A stretch of DNA of 64,000 nt from Megascapheus bottae (lineage: Eukaryota > Chordata > Mammalia > Rodentia > Geomyidae): positions 1,672,498-1,736,497 of the forward strand of contig JANJXV010000159.1 of the NCBI GenBank assembly GCA_024803745.1. The letters run 5' to 3'. The stretch's first letter is position 1, and every line of letters starts with the position of its first letter. The notes under the pieces were generated by a model, which saw only the letters and a list, made by a program, of their open reading frames with translations, was not told the DNA's origin and ran no database searches. Positions 51,899-63,956 of the stretch are shown here, one piece after another. The position numbers and the translations under genes are program-made.

Positions 51899-54800
51899 GT
51901 GTGAAGTCACAGAATTGAAGTGTGTGAAGTCAAAATGGAGGTGTGTGAAGTCACAGAATGGAAGTCTGTGAAGACACAGAATAGAGGTGTGTGAAGTCAG
52001 AATGGAGGTGTGTGAAGTCAGAATGGAGGTGTGTGAAATCATAGAATGGAGGTGTGTGAAGCCACAACGCAGGTGTGTGAACTCATGGAATGAATGTGTG
52101 TGAAGTAAAATTGCAGGTGTGTGAAGTCATAGAATGGAGGTGTGTGAAGTCATAGAATGGAGGTGTGTGAAGTCACAGAATGGAGGTGTGTGAAGTCATA
52201 GAATGGAGGTGTATGAAGTCACAGAATGGAGGTGTGTGAATTCATAGAATGGAGGTGTGTGAAGTCATAGAATGGAGGTGTGTGAAGTAATAGAATGGAG
52301 GACTGTGAACTCAGAATTGAGGTTTGTGAAGTCATAGAATGGAGGTGTGTGAAGTCACAGAATGGAGGTGTGTGAAGTCATAGAATGGAGGTGTGTAAAG
52401 TCATAAAATGGAGGTGTGTGAATTCATAGAATGGAGGTGTGTGAAGTCACACTGGAGTTGTGTGAAGTCATAGAATGGTTGTTTTTGATGTCAACGAATG
52501 GAGGTGTGTGAAGTCATAGAATGGAGGTGTGTGAAGTCAGATTGGAGGTGTGTGAAATCACAGAATGGAGGTGTGTCAACTCAGAAATGAGGTGTGTGAA
52601 GTCATAGAATGGAGGTGTGTGAAGTCATAGAATGGAGGTGTGTGAAATCATAAAATGAAAGTGTGTGAAGTCAAAGAATTGAGGTGTGTGAAGTCAGAAT
52701 GGAGGTGTGTGAAGTCAAAATGGAGGTGTGTGAAGTCATAGAATGGAAGTGTGTGAAGTCATAGAATGGAGGTCTGTGAACTCAGAATGGAGGTGTGTCA
52801 AGTCACAGAATCGAGGTGTGTGAACTCAGAATGGAGGTGTGTGAAGTCACAGAATGGAGGTTTGTGAAGTCATAGAATGGAGGTGTGTGAAGTCAGAGAA
52901 TGGATGTTTCTAAAGTAAGAATGGAGGTGTGTGAACTCATAGAATGGAGGTGTGTGAAGTCAAATTGGAGGTGTGTGAAGTCAAAGAATGGAGGTGTGTG
53001 AAGTGAAACAATAGAGGTGTGTGAAGTCACAGAATGGAGGTGTGTGAAGTCACAGAATGGAAGTGTGTGAAGTCAAAACGGAGGTGTGTAAAGTCACAGA
53101 ATGGAGGTGTGTGAAGTCATAATGGAGGTGTGTGAAATCACAGAATGGAGGTGTGTGAATTCATAGAACGGAGGTGTGTGAAGTCATAGGATCGAGGTGT
53201 GTGAAGTCACAGAGTGGAGGTGTGTGAAGTCACAGAATGGAGGTGTGTGAAGTCACAGAATGGAGGTGTGTGAACTCAGAATGGAGGTGTGTGAAGACAC
53301 AGAATGGAGGTGTGTGAAGTCATAGAATGGAAGTGTGTGAAGTCATAGAATGGAGGTGTGTAAAATCATAAAATGGAGGTGTGTGAACTCATAGAATGGA
53401 GGTGTGTGAAGTCAAAATGGAGTTGTGTGAAGTCATAGAATGGTGTTTTTTGATGTCAACGAATGGAGGTGTGTGAAGTCATAGAATGGAGGCGTGTGAA
53501 GTCAGATTGGAGGTGTGTGAAATCACAGAATGGAGGTGTGTGAAGTCACAGAATGGAGTTGTGTGAACTCAGAATGTAGGTGTGTGAAGCCACAGAATGT
53601 AGGTGTGTGAAGTCATAGAATGGAAGTGTGTGAAATCATAGAATGGAGGTGTGTGAAGTCACAGATTACGGTGTGTGAAGTCAGAATGGAGGTGTGTGAA
53701 GTCAGAATGGAGGTGTGTGAAGTCATAGAATGGAGGTGTGTGAAGTCATAGAATGAAGGTCTGTGAACTCAGAATGGAGGTTTGTGAAGTCATAGAATTG
53801 AGGTGTGTGAACTCAGAATGGAGGTGTGTGAAGTCACAGAATGGAGGTGTGTGAAGTCATAGAATGGAGGTTTGTAAAATCACAGAATGGAGGTGTGTTA
53901 ATTCATTGAATGGAGGTGTGTGAAGTCATAGGATCGAGGTGTGTGAAGTCACAGAATGGAGGTGTGTGAAGTCACAGAATGGAGGTGTGTGAAGTCATAG
54001 AATGGAGGTGTGTGAATTCAGAATGGAGGTGTGTGAAGCCACAGAATGGAGGTGTGTGAAGTCACAGAATGGAGGTGTGTGAAGTCAGAATGAAGGTGTG
54101 TGAAATCACAGAATGGAGGTAAGTGAAGTCAGAGAATGGATGTTTGTGAAGTAAGAATGAAGGTGTTTGAAGTCATAGAGTGGAGGTGTGTGAAGTCACA
54201 GAATGCAGGTGTGTGAAGTCATAAAATGGAGGTGTGTGAACTCATAGAACGGAGGTGTGTGAAGTTAAAATGGAGTTGTGTGAAGTCATAGAATGGTGGT
54301 TTTTGATGTCAACGAATGGAGGTGTGTGAAGTCACAGAATGGAGGTGTGTGAACTCAGAATGGAGGTGTGTGAAGTCACAGAATGGAGGTTTGTGAAGTC
54401 ATAGAATGGAAGTGTGTGAAGTCACAGAATGGAGGTGTGTGAACTCAGAATGGAGGTGTGTGAAGTCACAGAATGGAGGTTTGTGAAGTCATAGAATGGA
54501 GGTGTGCGAAGTCAGACAATGGAGGTGTGTGAAGTCAGAATGAAGGTGTGTGAAGTCACAGAAAGGAGGTGTGTGAAGTCACAGAATGGATGTTTGTGAA
54601 GTAAGAATGAAGGTGTTTGAAGTCATAGAATTGAGGTGTGTGAAGTCACAGAATGGAGGTGTGTGAAGTCAGAATGGAGGAGTGTGAAGTCATAGACTGA
54701 GGTGGGAGAAGTCATAGAAAGGAGGTGTGGGAAGTCATAGAATAGAGGAGTGTGAAGTCATAGAGTGGAGGTGAATGAAGTCACAGATTCGAGGTCTGTG

Positions 54801-57800
54801 ATGTCATAGAATGGAGGTGTGTGAAGTTAGAATGGAGGTGTGTGAAATCATAGAGTGAAGATGTGTGAACTCAGAGAATGGAGTTGTGTGACGTCACAAT
54901 GGAAGAGTGTGAAGTCATAGAATGGAGGTGTGAGAAGTCACAGAATGGAGGTGTGTGAAGTCATAAAATGAAGGTGTGTAAAGTCAGAATGGAGGTGTGT
55001 GAAGTCACAGAATGGAGGTGTGTGAACTCAGAATGGAGGTGTGTGAAGTCCTAGATGGAGGTGTGTGAAGTCATAGTATGGAGGTGTGTGAAATCACAGA
55101 ATGGAGTTTTGTGAAGTCACAGAATGGAGCTCTGTGAATTCAGAACGGAGGTGTGTGAAGTCATAGAATGGAGGTGTGTGAAGTCAGAATGGAGGTGTGT
55201 GAAGTCAGAATGGAGGTGTGTGAAGTCACAGAATTGAGGTGTGTGAAGTCACAGAATGGAGGTGTGTGAAGTCAGAAAGAAGGTGTGTGAAATCACAGAT
55301 TGGAGGTGTGTGAAGTCACAGAATGGATGTTTGTGAAGTAAGAATGAAGGTGTTTGAAGTCATAGAGTGGAGGTGTGTGAAGTCACAGAATGGAGGTGTG
55401 TGAAGTCATAGAATGGAGGTGTGTGAAGTCATAGAATGGAGGTGTGTGAAGTCATAGAATGGAGGTGTGTGAAGTCATAAAATGGAGGTGTGTGAACTCA
55501 TAGAATGGAGGTGTGTGAAGTTAAAATGGAGTTGTGTGAAGTCATAGAATGGTGGTTTTTGATGTCAACGAATGGAGGTGTGTGAAGTCAGAGAATGGAG
55601 GTGTGTGAACTCAGAATGGAGGTGTGTGAAGTCACAGAATGGAGGTTTGTGAAGTCATAGAATGGAGGTGTGTGAAGTCAGAGAATGGATGTTTCTGAAG
55701 TAAGAATGAATGTGTGTGAAGTCACAGAATAGAGGTGTGTGAAGTCAAATTGGAGGTGTGTGAACTCATAGAATGGAGGTGTGTGAACTCATAGAATGGA
55801 GTGTGTGAAGTCATGGAATGGAGGTGTGTGAAGTAAGAATGAAGGTGTTTGAAGTCATAGAGTGGAGGTGTGTGAAGTCACAGAATGGAGGTGTGTGAAG
55901 TGAAACAATAGAGGTGTGTGAAGTCACAGAATGGAGGTGTGTGAAGTCACAGAATGGAAGTGTGTGAAGTCAAAACGGAGGTGTGTGAAGTCACAGAATG
56001 GAGGTGTGTGAAGTCACAGAATGGAGGTGTGTGAAGTCATAGAATGGAGGTGTGTGAAATCATAGAATGGAGGTATGTGAAGTCAGAATGGAGGTGTGTG
56101 AAGTCACAGAATGGAGGTGTGTGAAGTCACAGAATGGAGGTGTGTGAAGTCAGAATGAAGGTGTGTGAAGTCACAGAATGGACGTGTGTGAAGTCACAGA
56201 ATGGAGGTGTGTGAAGTAAGAATGAAGGTGTTTGAAGTCATAGAGTGGAGGTGTGTGAAGTCACAGAATGGAGGTGTGTGAAGTCAGATTGGAGGTGTGT
56301 GAAATCACAGAATGGAGGTGTGTGAAGTCATAGAATGGAGGTGTGTGAAGTCATAAAATGGAGGTGTGTGAACTCATAGAATGGAGGTGTGTGAAGTCAA
56401 AATGGAGTTGTGTGAAGTCATAGAATGATGTTTTTTGATATCAACGAATGGAAGTGTGTGAAGTCATAGAATGGAGGTGTGTGAAGTCAGATTGGAGGTA
56501 TGTGAAATCACAGAATGGAGGTGTGTGAAGTCACAGAATGGAGGTGTGTAAACTCAGAATGTAGGTGTGTGAAGCCACAGAATGGAGGTTTGTGAAGTCA
56601 TAGAATGGAAGTGTGTGAAATCATAGAATGGAGGTGTGTGAAGTCACAGAATTGAGGTGTGTGAAGTCAGAATGGAGGTGTGTGAAGTCAGAATGGAGGT
56701 GAGTGAAGTCATAGAATGGAGGTGTGTGATGTCATAGAATAGAGGTCTGTGAACTCAGAATGGAGGTTTGTGAAGTCATAGAATGGAGGTGTGTGAACTC
56801 AGAATGGAGGTGTGTGAAGTCACAGAATGGAGGTGTGTGAAGTCAGAGAATGGATGATTCTGAAGTAAGAATGAAGGTGTGTGAAGTCATATAATGGAGA
56901 TGTGTGAAGTCAAATTGGAGGTGTGTGAACTCATAGAATGGAGGTGTGTGAACTCATAGAATGGAGGTTTGTGACATCATGGAATGGCGGTGTGTGAAGT
57001 CAAAGAATGGAGGTGTGTGAAGTGAAACAATAGAGGTGTGTGAAGTCACAGAATGGAGGTGTGTGAAGTCACAGATTGGAATTGTGTGAAGGCAAAACGG
57101 AGGCGTGTGAAGTCACAGAATGGAGGTGTGTTAAGTCACAGAATGGAGGTGTGTGAAGTCAAAAAGGTGGTGTGTGAAGTCACAGAATGGATGTGTGTGA
57201 ATTCATAGAATGGAGCTGTGTGAAGTCAGAATGGAGGTGTGTAAAGTCAGAATGGAGGGGTGTGAAGTCAGATTGGAGGTGTGTGAAGTCACAGAATGGA
57301 GGTGTGTGAAGTCATAGAATGGAGGTGTGTGAAATCATAGAATGGAGGTGTGTGAAGTCAGAATGGATGTGTGTCAAGTCACAGAATTGAGGTGTGTGAA
57401 GTCAGAGAATGGAGGTGTGTGAAGTCAGAATGAAGGTGTGTGAAGTCACAGAAAGGAGGTGTGTGAAGTCACAGAATGGATGTTTGTGAAGTAAGAATGA
57501 AGTCATAGAATGGAGGTGTGTGAAGTCACAGAATGGAGGTGTGTGAAGTCATAGAATGGAGGTGTGTGAGGTCATAGAATTGAGGTGTGTGAAGTCATAG
57601 AATGGAGGTGTGTGAAGTCACAGAATGGAGGTGTGTGAAGTCAGAATGGAGGAGTGTGAAGTCATAGACTGAGGTGGGTGAAGTCATAGAAAGGAGTTGT
57701 AGGAAGTCATAGAATGGAGGAGTGTGAAGTCATAGAGTGGAGGTGAGTGAAGTCACAGATTCTAGGTCTGTTATGTCATAGAATGGAGTTGTGTGAAGTA

Positions 57801-60681
57801 AGAATGGAGGTGTGTGAAATCATAGAATGGAGATGTGTGAACACATAGAATGGAGTTGTGTGACGTCACAATGGAAGAGTGTGAAGTCATAAAATGAAGG
57901 TGTGTGAAGTCAGAATGGAGGTATGTGAAGTCACAGAATGGAGGTGTGTGAACTCAGAATGGAGGTGTGTGAAGTCATAGATGGAGGTGTGTGAAGTCAT
58001 AGTATGGAGGTGTGTGAAATCACAGAATGGAGTTTTGTGAAGTCACAGAATGGAGCTGTGTGAAGTCAGAACGGAGGTGTGTGAAGTCATAGAATGGAGG
58101 TGTGTGAAGTCAGAATGGAGGTGGGTGAACTCATAGAATGGAGGTGTGTGAAGTCACAATGGAGGTGTGTGAAGTCATAGAATTTAGGTGTGTGAAGTCA
58201 CAAAATGGAGGTGTGTGAAGTCATAGAATGGAGGTGTGTGAAGTCATAGAATGGAGGTGTGTGAAGTCAGAATGGAGGTGTGTGAAGTCACAGAATTGAG
58301 GTGTGTGAAGTCACAGAATGGAGGTGTGTGAAGTCAGAATGAAGGTGTGTGAAATCACAGAATGGAGGTGTGTGAAGTCACAGAATGGATGTTTGTGAAG
58401 TAAGAATGAAGGTGTTTGAAGTCATAGAGTGGAGGTGTGTGAAGTCACAGAATGGAGGTGTGTGAAGTCATAGAATGGAGGTGTATGAAATCATAGAATT
58501 GAAGTGTGTGAAGTCATAGAATGGAGGTGTGTGAAGTCATAAAATGGAGGTGTGTGAACTCATAGAATGGAGGTGTGTGAAGTTAAAATGGAGTTGTGTG
58601 AAGTCATAGAATGGTGGTTTTGATGTCAACGAATGGAGGTGTGTGAAGTCACAGAATGGAGGTTTGTGAAGTCAAAGAATGGAGGTGTGTGAAGTGAAAC
58701 AATAGAGGTGTGTGAAGTCACAGAATGGAGGTGTGTGAAGTCACAGAATGGAAGTGTGTGAAGTCAAAACGGAGGTGTGTGAAGTCACAGAATGGAGGTG
58801 TGTGAAGTCACAGAATGGAGGTGTGTGAAGTCAAAAAGTTGGTTTGTGAAGTCACAGAATGGAGGTGTGTGAAGTCATAGAATGGAGGTGTGTGAAGTCA
58901 AAGAATGGAGGTTTGTGAAGTCAGAATGAAGGTGTGTGAAGTCACAGAATGGAGGTGTGTGAAGTCACAGAATGGATGTTTGTGAAGTAAGAATGAAGGT
59001 GTTTGAAGTCATAGAGTGGAGGTGTGTGAAGTCACAGAATGGAGGTGTGTGAAGTCATAGAATGGAGGTCTGTGAAGTCATAGAATTGAGGTGTGTGACG
59101 TCATAGAATGGAGGTGTGTGAAGTCATAAAATGGAGGTGTGTGAACTCATAGAATGGAGGTGTGTGAAGTCAAAACTGAGTTGTGTAAAGTCATAGAATG
59201 GTGTTTTTTGATGTCAACGAATGGAGGTGTGTGAAGTCATAGAATGGAGGCGTGTGAAGTCAGATTGGAGGTGTGTGAAATCACAGAATGGAGGTGTGTG
59301 AAGTCACAGAATGGAGTTGTGTGAACTCAGAATGTAGGTGTGTGAAGCCAAAGAATGGAGGTGTGTGAAGTCATAGAATGGAAGTGTGTGAAATCACAGA
59401 ATGGAGGTGTGTGAAGTCACTGACTTAAGGTGTGTTAAGTCAGAATGTAGGTGTGTGAAGTCAGAATGGAGGTGAGTGAAGTCATAGAATGGAGGTGTGT
59501 GAAGTCATAGAATGGAGGTCTGTGAACTCAGAATGGAGGTTTGTGAAGTCATAGAATGGAGGTGTGTGAAATCACAGAATGGAGGTGTGTGAAGTCATAG
59601 AATGGAGGTGTGTGAAGTCATAAAATGGAGGTGTGTGAATTCATAGAATTGAGGTGTGTGAGGTCACACTGGAGTTGTGTGAAGTCATAGAATGGTTGTT
59701 TTTGATGTCAACGAATGGAGGTGTGTGAAGTCATAGAATGGAGGTGTGTGAAGTCAGATTGGAGGTGTGTGAAATCACAGAATGGAGGTGTGTCAACTCA
59801 GAAATGAGGTGTGTGAAGTCATAGAATGGAGGTGTGTGAAGTCATAGAATGGAAGTGTGTGAAATCATAGAATGGAGGTGTGTGAAGTCAAAGAACTGAG
59901 GTGTGTGAAATCAGAATGGAGGTGTGTGAAGTCAGAATGGAGGTGTGTGAAGTCACAGAAAGGAGGTGTGTGAAGTCACAGTATGGATGTTTGTGAAGTA
60001 AGAATGAAGGTGTTTGAAGTCATAGAATGGAGGTGTGTGAAGTCAAAGAATGGAGGTGTGTGAAGTCATAGAATGGAGGTGTGTGAAGTCATAGAATTGA
60101 GGTGTGTGAAGTCATAGAATAGAGGTGTGTGAAGTCACAGAATGGAGGTGTGTGAAGTCAGAATGGAGGTGTGTGAAGTCATAGACTGAGGTGGGTGAAG
60201 TCATAGAAAGGAGGTGTGGGAAGTCATAGAATGGAGATATGTGAACACATAGAATGGAGTTGTGTGACGTCACAATGGAAGTGTGTGAAGTCATAGAATG
60301 GAGGTGTGAGAAGTCACAGAATGGAGGTGTGTGAAGTCATAAAATGAAGTTGTGTGAAGTCAGAATGGAGGTGTGTGAAGTCACAAAATGGAGGTGTGTG
60401 AACTCAGAATGGAGGTGTGTGAAGTCATAGATGGAGGTGTGTGAAGTCATAGTATGGAGGTGTGTGAAGTCATAGAATGGAGGTGTGTGAAGTCCAAGAA
60501 TGGAGGTGTGTGAAGTCAAAGAATGGAGGTGTGTGAAGTCAGAATGGAGGTGTGTGAACTCATAGAATGGAGGTGTGTGAAGTCACAATGGAGGTGTGTG
60601 AGGTCATAGAATGGAGGTGTGTGAAGTCCAAGAATGGAGGTGTGTGAAGTCAAAGAATGGAGGTGTGTGAAGTCACAGAAT
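51899..60681 (+). repeat. Mostly LTR-free satellite, 8.8 kb
   Basis: Only monomers. Up to about 54.0 kb the order follows the right flank of LTR-bearing units (52.0-53.9 kb resembles 13.4-15.5 kb). It then switches to the LTR-free type, including the 54.08-58.66 kb copy of 39.2-43.5 kb, with GAGTTTTG markers at 55104 and 58030. Near 60490-60540 there is a string matching the left flank of the LTR (GTCCAAGAATGG then GTCAAAGAATGG) with no LTR after it. No gene is seen. Confidence 0.85.
54080..58660 (+). repeat. LTR-free block duplicated from 39.2-43.5 kb, second copy
   Basis: Partner of 39190-43560, about 14.9 kb away, with the LTR 11 and LTR 12 region between them. It keeps about 226 bp absent from the first copy. 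Point differences are scattered (for example GAGCTCTGTG at about 55128), so it is older than the 3199-bp array. Confidence 0.75.
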
Positions 60682-60687
60682 GGAGGT

Positions 60688-61006
60688 TGCCGGGGCCAAC
60701 CGGAGGCAAACCAGGGTTCGCAGATTGGGGTTCCTGAAATCGGGGGCAAGGACTAGCAAGAAATAGAAGAGAGACAGACACAGCGGGTCCAGGATGTCTG
60801 CAGTCCAGGTAAAGATTGCCGAGACTGCCGGTTTATTTTCCACTCCCCCTTCTTCCCTCCTCCTGACCCAGGGAACCTCCAGGTGTTACATTCATATGGT
60901 AATTCTCAGGTCATTTGCATAGAATAGGGCCAGAAAGCAATAAGACAATAAAGCCATCGTCTGATGCAAGCCAAGGTACAGTTTGATTCCACTCTGGCTC
61001 ACAACA
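60688..61006 (-). mobile_element. Solo ERV LTR, copy 13
   Basis: Full length, 319 bp, GGAGGT on both sides (60682-60687 and 61007-61012). CCGGAGGCAAAC (instead of CCGGCGGCAAAC) is shared only with copy 14. It also has GTCCAGGATGTCTGC, and GATGTCTGCAG is shared with copy 1. Confidence 0.82.
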
Positions 61007-61012
61007 GGAGGT

Positions 61013-63950
61013 GTGTGAAGTCACAGAATTGAAGCGTGTGAAGTCAAAATGGAGGTGTGTGAAGTCACAGAATGGAAGTCTGTGAAGACACAGAATAGAG
61101 GTGTGTGAAGTCAGAATGGAGGTGTGTGAAGTCAGAATGGAGGTGTGTAAAGTCATAGAATGGAGGTGTGTGAAGCCACAACGCAGGTGTGTGAACTCAT
61201 GGAATGAAGGTGTGTGAAGTAAAATTGCAGGTGTGTGAAGTCATAGAATGGAGGTGTGTGAAGTCATAGAATGGAAGTGTGTGAAGTCAAAACGGAGGTG
61301 TGTGAAGTCACAGAATGGAGGTGTGTGAAGTCACAGAATGGAGGTGTGTGAAGTCAAAAAGTTGGTTTGTGAAGTCACAGAATGGAGGTGTGTGAAGTCA
61401 CAGAATGGAGGTGTGTGAAGTCATAGAATGGAGGTGTGTGAAGTCATAAAATGGAGGTGTGTGAATTCATAGAATGGAGATGTGTGAAGTCACAATGGAT
61501 TTGTGTGAAGTCATAGAATGTTTGTTTTTGATGTCAACGAATGGAGGTGTGTGAAGTCATAGAATGGGGGTGTGTGAAGTCACAGAATGGAGGTGTGTGA
61601 AGTCATAATGGAGGTGTGTGAAATCACAGAATGGAGGTGTGTGAATTCATAGAACGGAGGTGTGTGAAGTCATAGGATCGAGGTGTGTGAAATCACAGAA
61701 TGGAGGTGTGTCAACTCAGAAATGAGGTGTGTGAAGTCACAGAATGGAGGTGTGTGAAGTCATAGAATGGAGGTGTGTGAAATCATAAAATGGAGGTGTG
61801 TGAAGTCAAAAAATTGAGGTGTGTGAAGTCAGATTGGAGGTGTGTGAAGTCAAAATGGAGGTGTGTGAAGTCATAGAATGGAAGTGTGTGAAGTCATAGA
61901 ATGGAGGTCTGTGAACTCTGAATGCGGGTTTGTGAAGTCATAGAATGGAGGTGTGTGAACTCAGAATGGCGGTGTGTGAAGTCACAGAATGGAGGTGTGT
62001 GAAGTCATAATGGAGGTGTGTGAAATCACAGAATGGAGGTGTGTGAATTCATAGAACGGAGGTGTGTGAAGTCATAGGATCGAGGTGTGTGAAGTCACAG
62101 AGTGGAGGTGTGTGAAGTCACAGAATGGAGGTGTGTGAAGTCACAGAATGGAGGTGTGTGAACTCAGAATGGAGGTGTGTGAAGCCACAGAATGGAGGTG
62201 TGTGAAGTCATAGAATGGAAGTGTGTGAAGTCATAGAGTGGAGGTGTGTGAAGGAAGAATGGAGGTGTGTGAAGTCACAGAATGGAGGTGTGTGAACTCA
62301 GAATGGAGGTGTGTGAAGTCACAGAATGGAGGTTTGTGAAGTCATAGAATGGAGGTGTGTGAAGTCAGAGAATGGATGTTTCTGAAGTAAGAATGAAGGT
62401 GTGTGTAGTCATAGAATGGAGGTGTGTTAAGTCAAATTGGAGGTGTGTGAACTCATAGAATGGAGGTGTGTGAACTCATAGAATGGAGGTGTGTGAAGTC
62501 ATGGAATGGAGGTGTGTGAAGTCAAAGAATGGAGGTGTGTGAAGTGAAACAATAGAGGTGTGTGAAGTCACAGAATGGAGTTGTGTGAAGTCACAGAATA
62601 GAAGCGTGTGAAGTCAAAACGGAGGTGTGTGAAGTCACAGAATGGAGGTGTGTGAAGTCACAGAATGGAGGTGTGTGAAGTCCAAAAGGTGGTGTGTGTA
62701 GTCACAGAATGGAGGTGTGTGAAGTCATAGAATGGAGGTGTGTGCAGTCACAGAATGGAGGTATGTGAAGTCACAGAATGGAGGTGTGTGAAGTCCAAAA
62801 GGTGGTGTGTGTAGTCACAGAATGGAGGTGTGTGAAGTCATAGAATGGAGGTGTATGAAGTCACAGAATGGAGGTGTGTGAAGTCACAGACTTAAGGTGT
62901 GTGAAGTCAGAATGTAGGTGTGTGAAGTCAGAATGGAGGTGAGTGAAGTCATAGAATGGAGGTGTGTGAAGTCACAGAATGGAGGTGTGTGAAGTCATAG
63001 AATGGAGGTGTGTGAAGTCACACTGGAGTTGTGTGAAGTCATAGAATGGTTGTTTTTGATGTCAACTCAGAAATGAGGTGTGTGAAGTCACAGAAAGGAG
63101 GTGTGTGAAGTCACAGTATGGATGTTTGTGAAGTAAGAATGAAGGTGTTTGAAGTTATAGAATGGAGGTGTGTGAAGTCAAAGAATGGAGGTGTGTGAAG
63201 TCATAGAATGGATTGGTGTGAAGTCATAGAATTGAGGTGAGTGAAGTCATAGAATAGAGGTGTGTGAAGTCACAGAATGGAGGTGTGTGAAGTCAGAATG
63301 GAGGTGTGTGAAGTCATAGACTGAGGTGGGTGAAGTCATAGAAAGGAGGTGTGGGAAGTCATAGAATGGAGATATGTGAACATAGAATGGAGTTGTGTGA
63401 CGTCACAATGGAAGTGTGTGAAGTCATAGAATGGAGGTGTGAGAAGTCACAGAATGGGGGTGTGTGAAATCATAAAATGAAGTTGTGTGAAGTCAGAATG
63501 GAGGTGTGTGAAGTCACAGAATGGAGGTGTGTGAACTCAGAATGGAGGTGTGTGAAGTCATAGATGGAGGTGTGTGAAGTCATAGTATGGAGGTGTGTGA
63601 AATCACAGAATGGAGTTTTGTGAAGTCACAGAATGGAGCTGTGTGAAGGCAGAAGGGAGGTGTGTGAAGTCATAGAATGGAGGTGTGTGAAGTCAGAATG
63701 GAGGTGTGTGAACTCATAGAATGGAGGTGTGTGAAGTCACAATGGAGGTGTGTGAAGTCATAGAATGGAGGTGTGTGAAGTCACAGAATGGAGGTGTGTG
63801 AATTCATTGAATGGAGGTGTGTGAAGTCATAGAATGGAGGTGTGTGAAGTCATAGAATGGAGGTGTGTGAATTCATAGAATGGAGGTGTGTGAAGCCCAA
63901 GAATTGAGGTGTGTGATGTCAAAGAATGGAGGTGTGTGAAGTCACAGAAT
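61013..63950 (+). repeat. Satellite between LTR 13 and LTR 14
   Basis: Only monomers. The LTR spacing of 3269 bp is close to the 3199-bp unit but the variant order differs: GTCATAATGGAGG plus GAACGGAGG recurs at about 61.6 and 62.0 kb, and a CCAAAAGGTGGTGTG string recurs at about 62.68 and 62.79 kb. These are small internal duplications. The GAGTTTTG marker is at 63613. No gene is seen. Confidence 0.8.
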
Positions 63951-63956
63951 GGAGGT

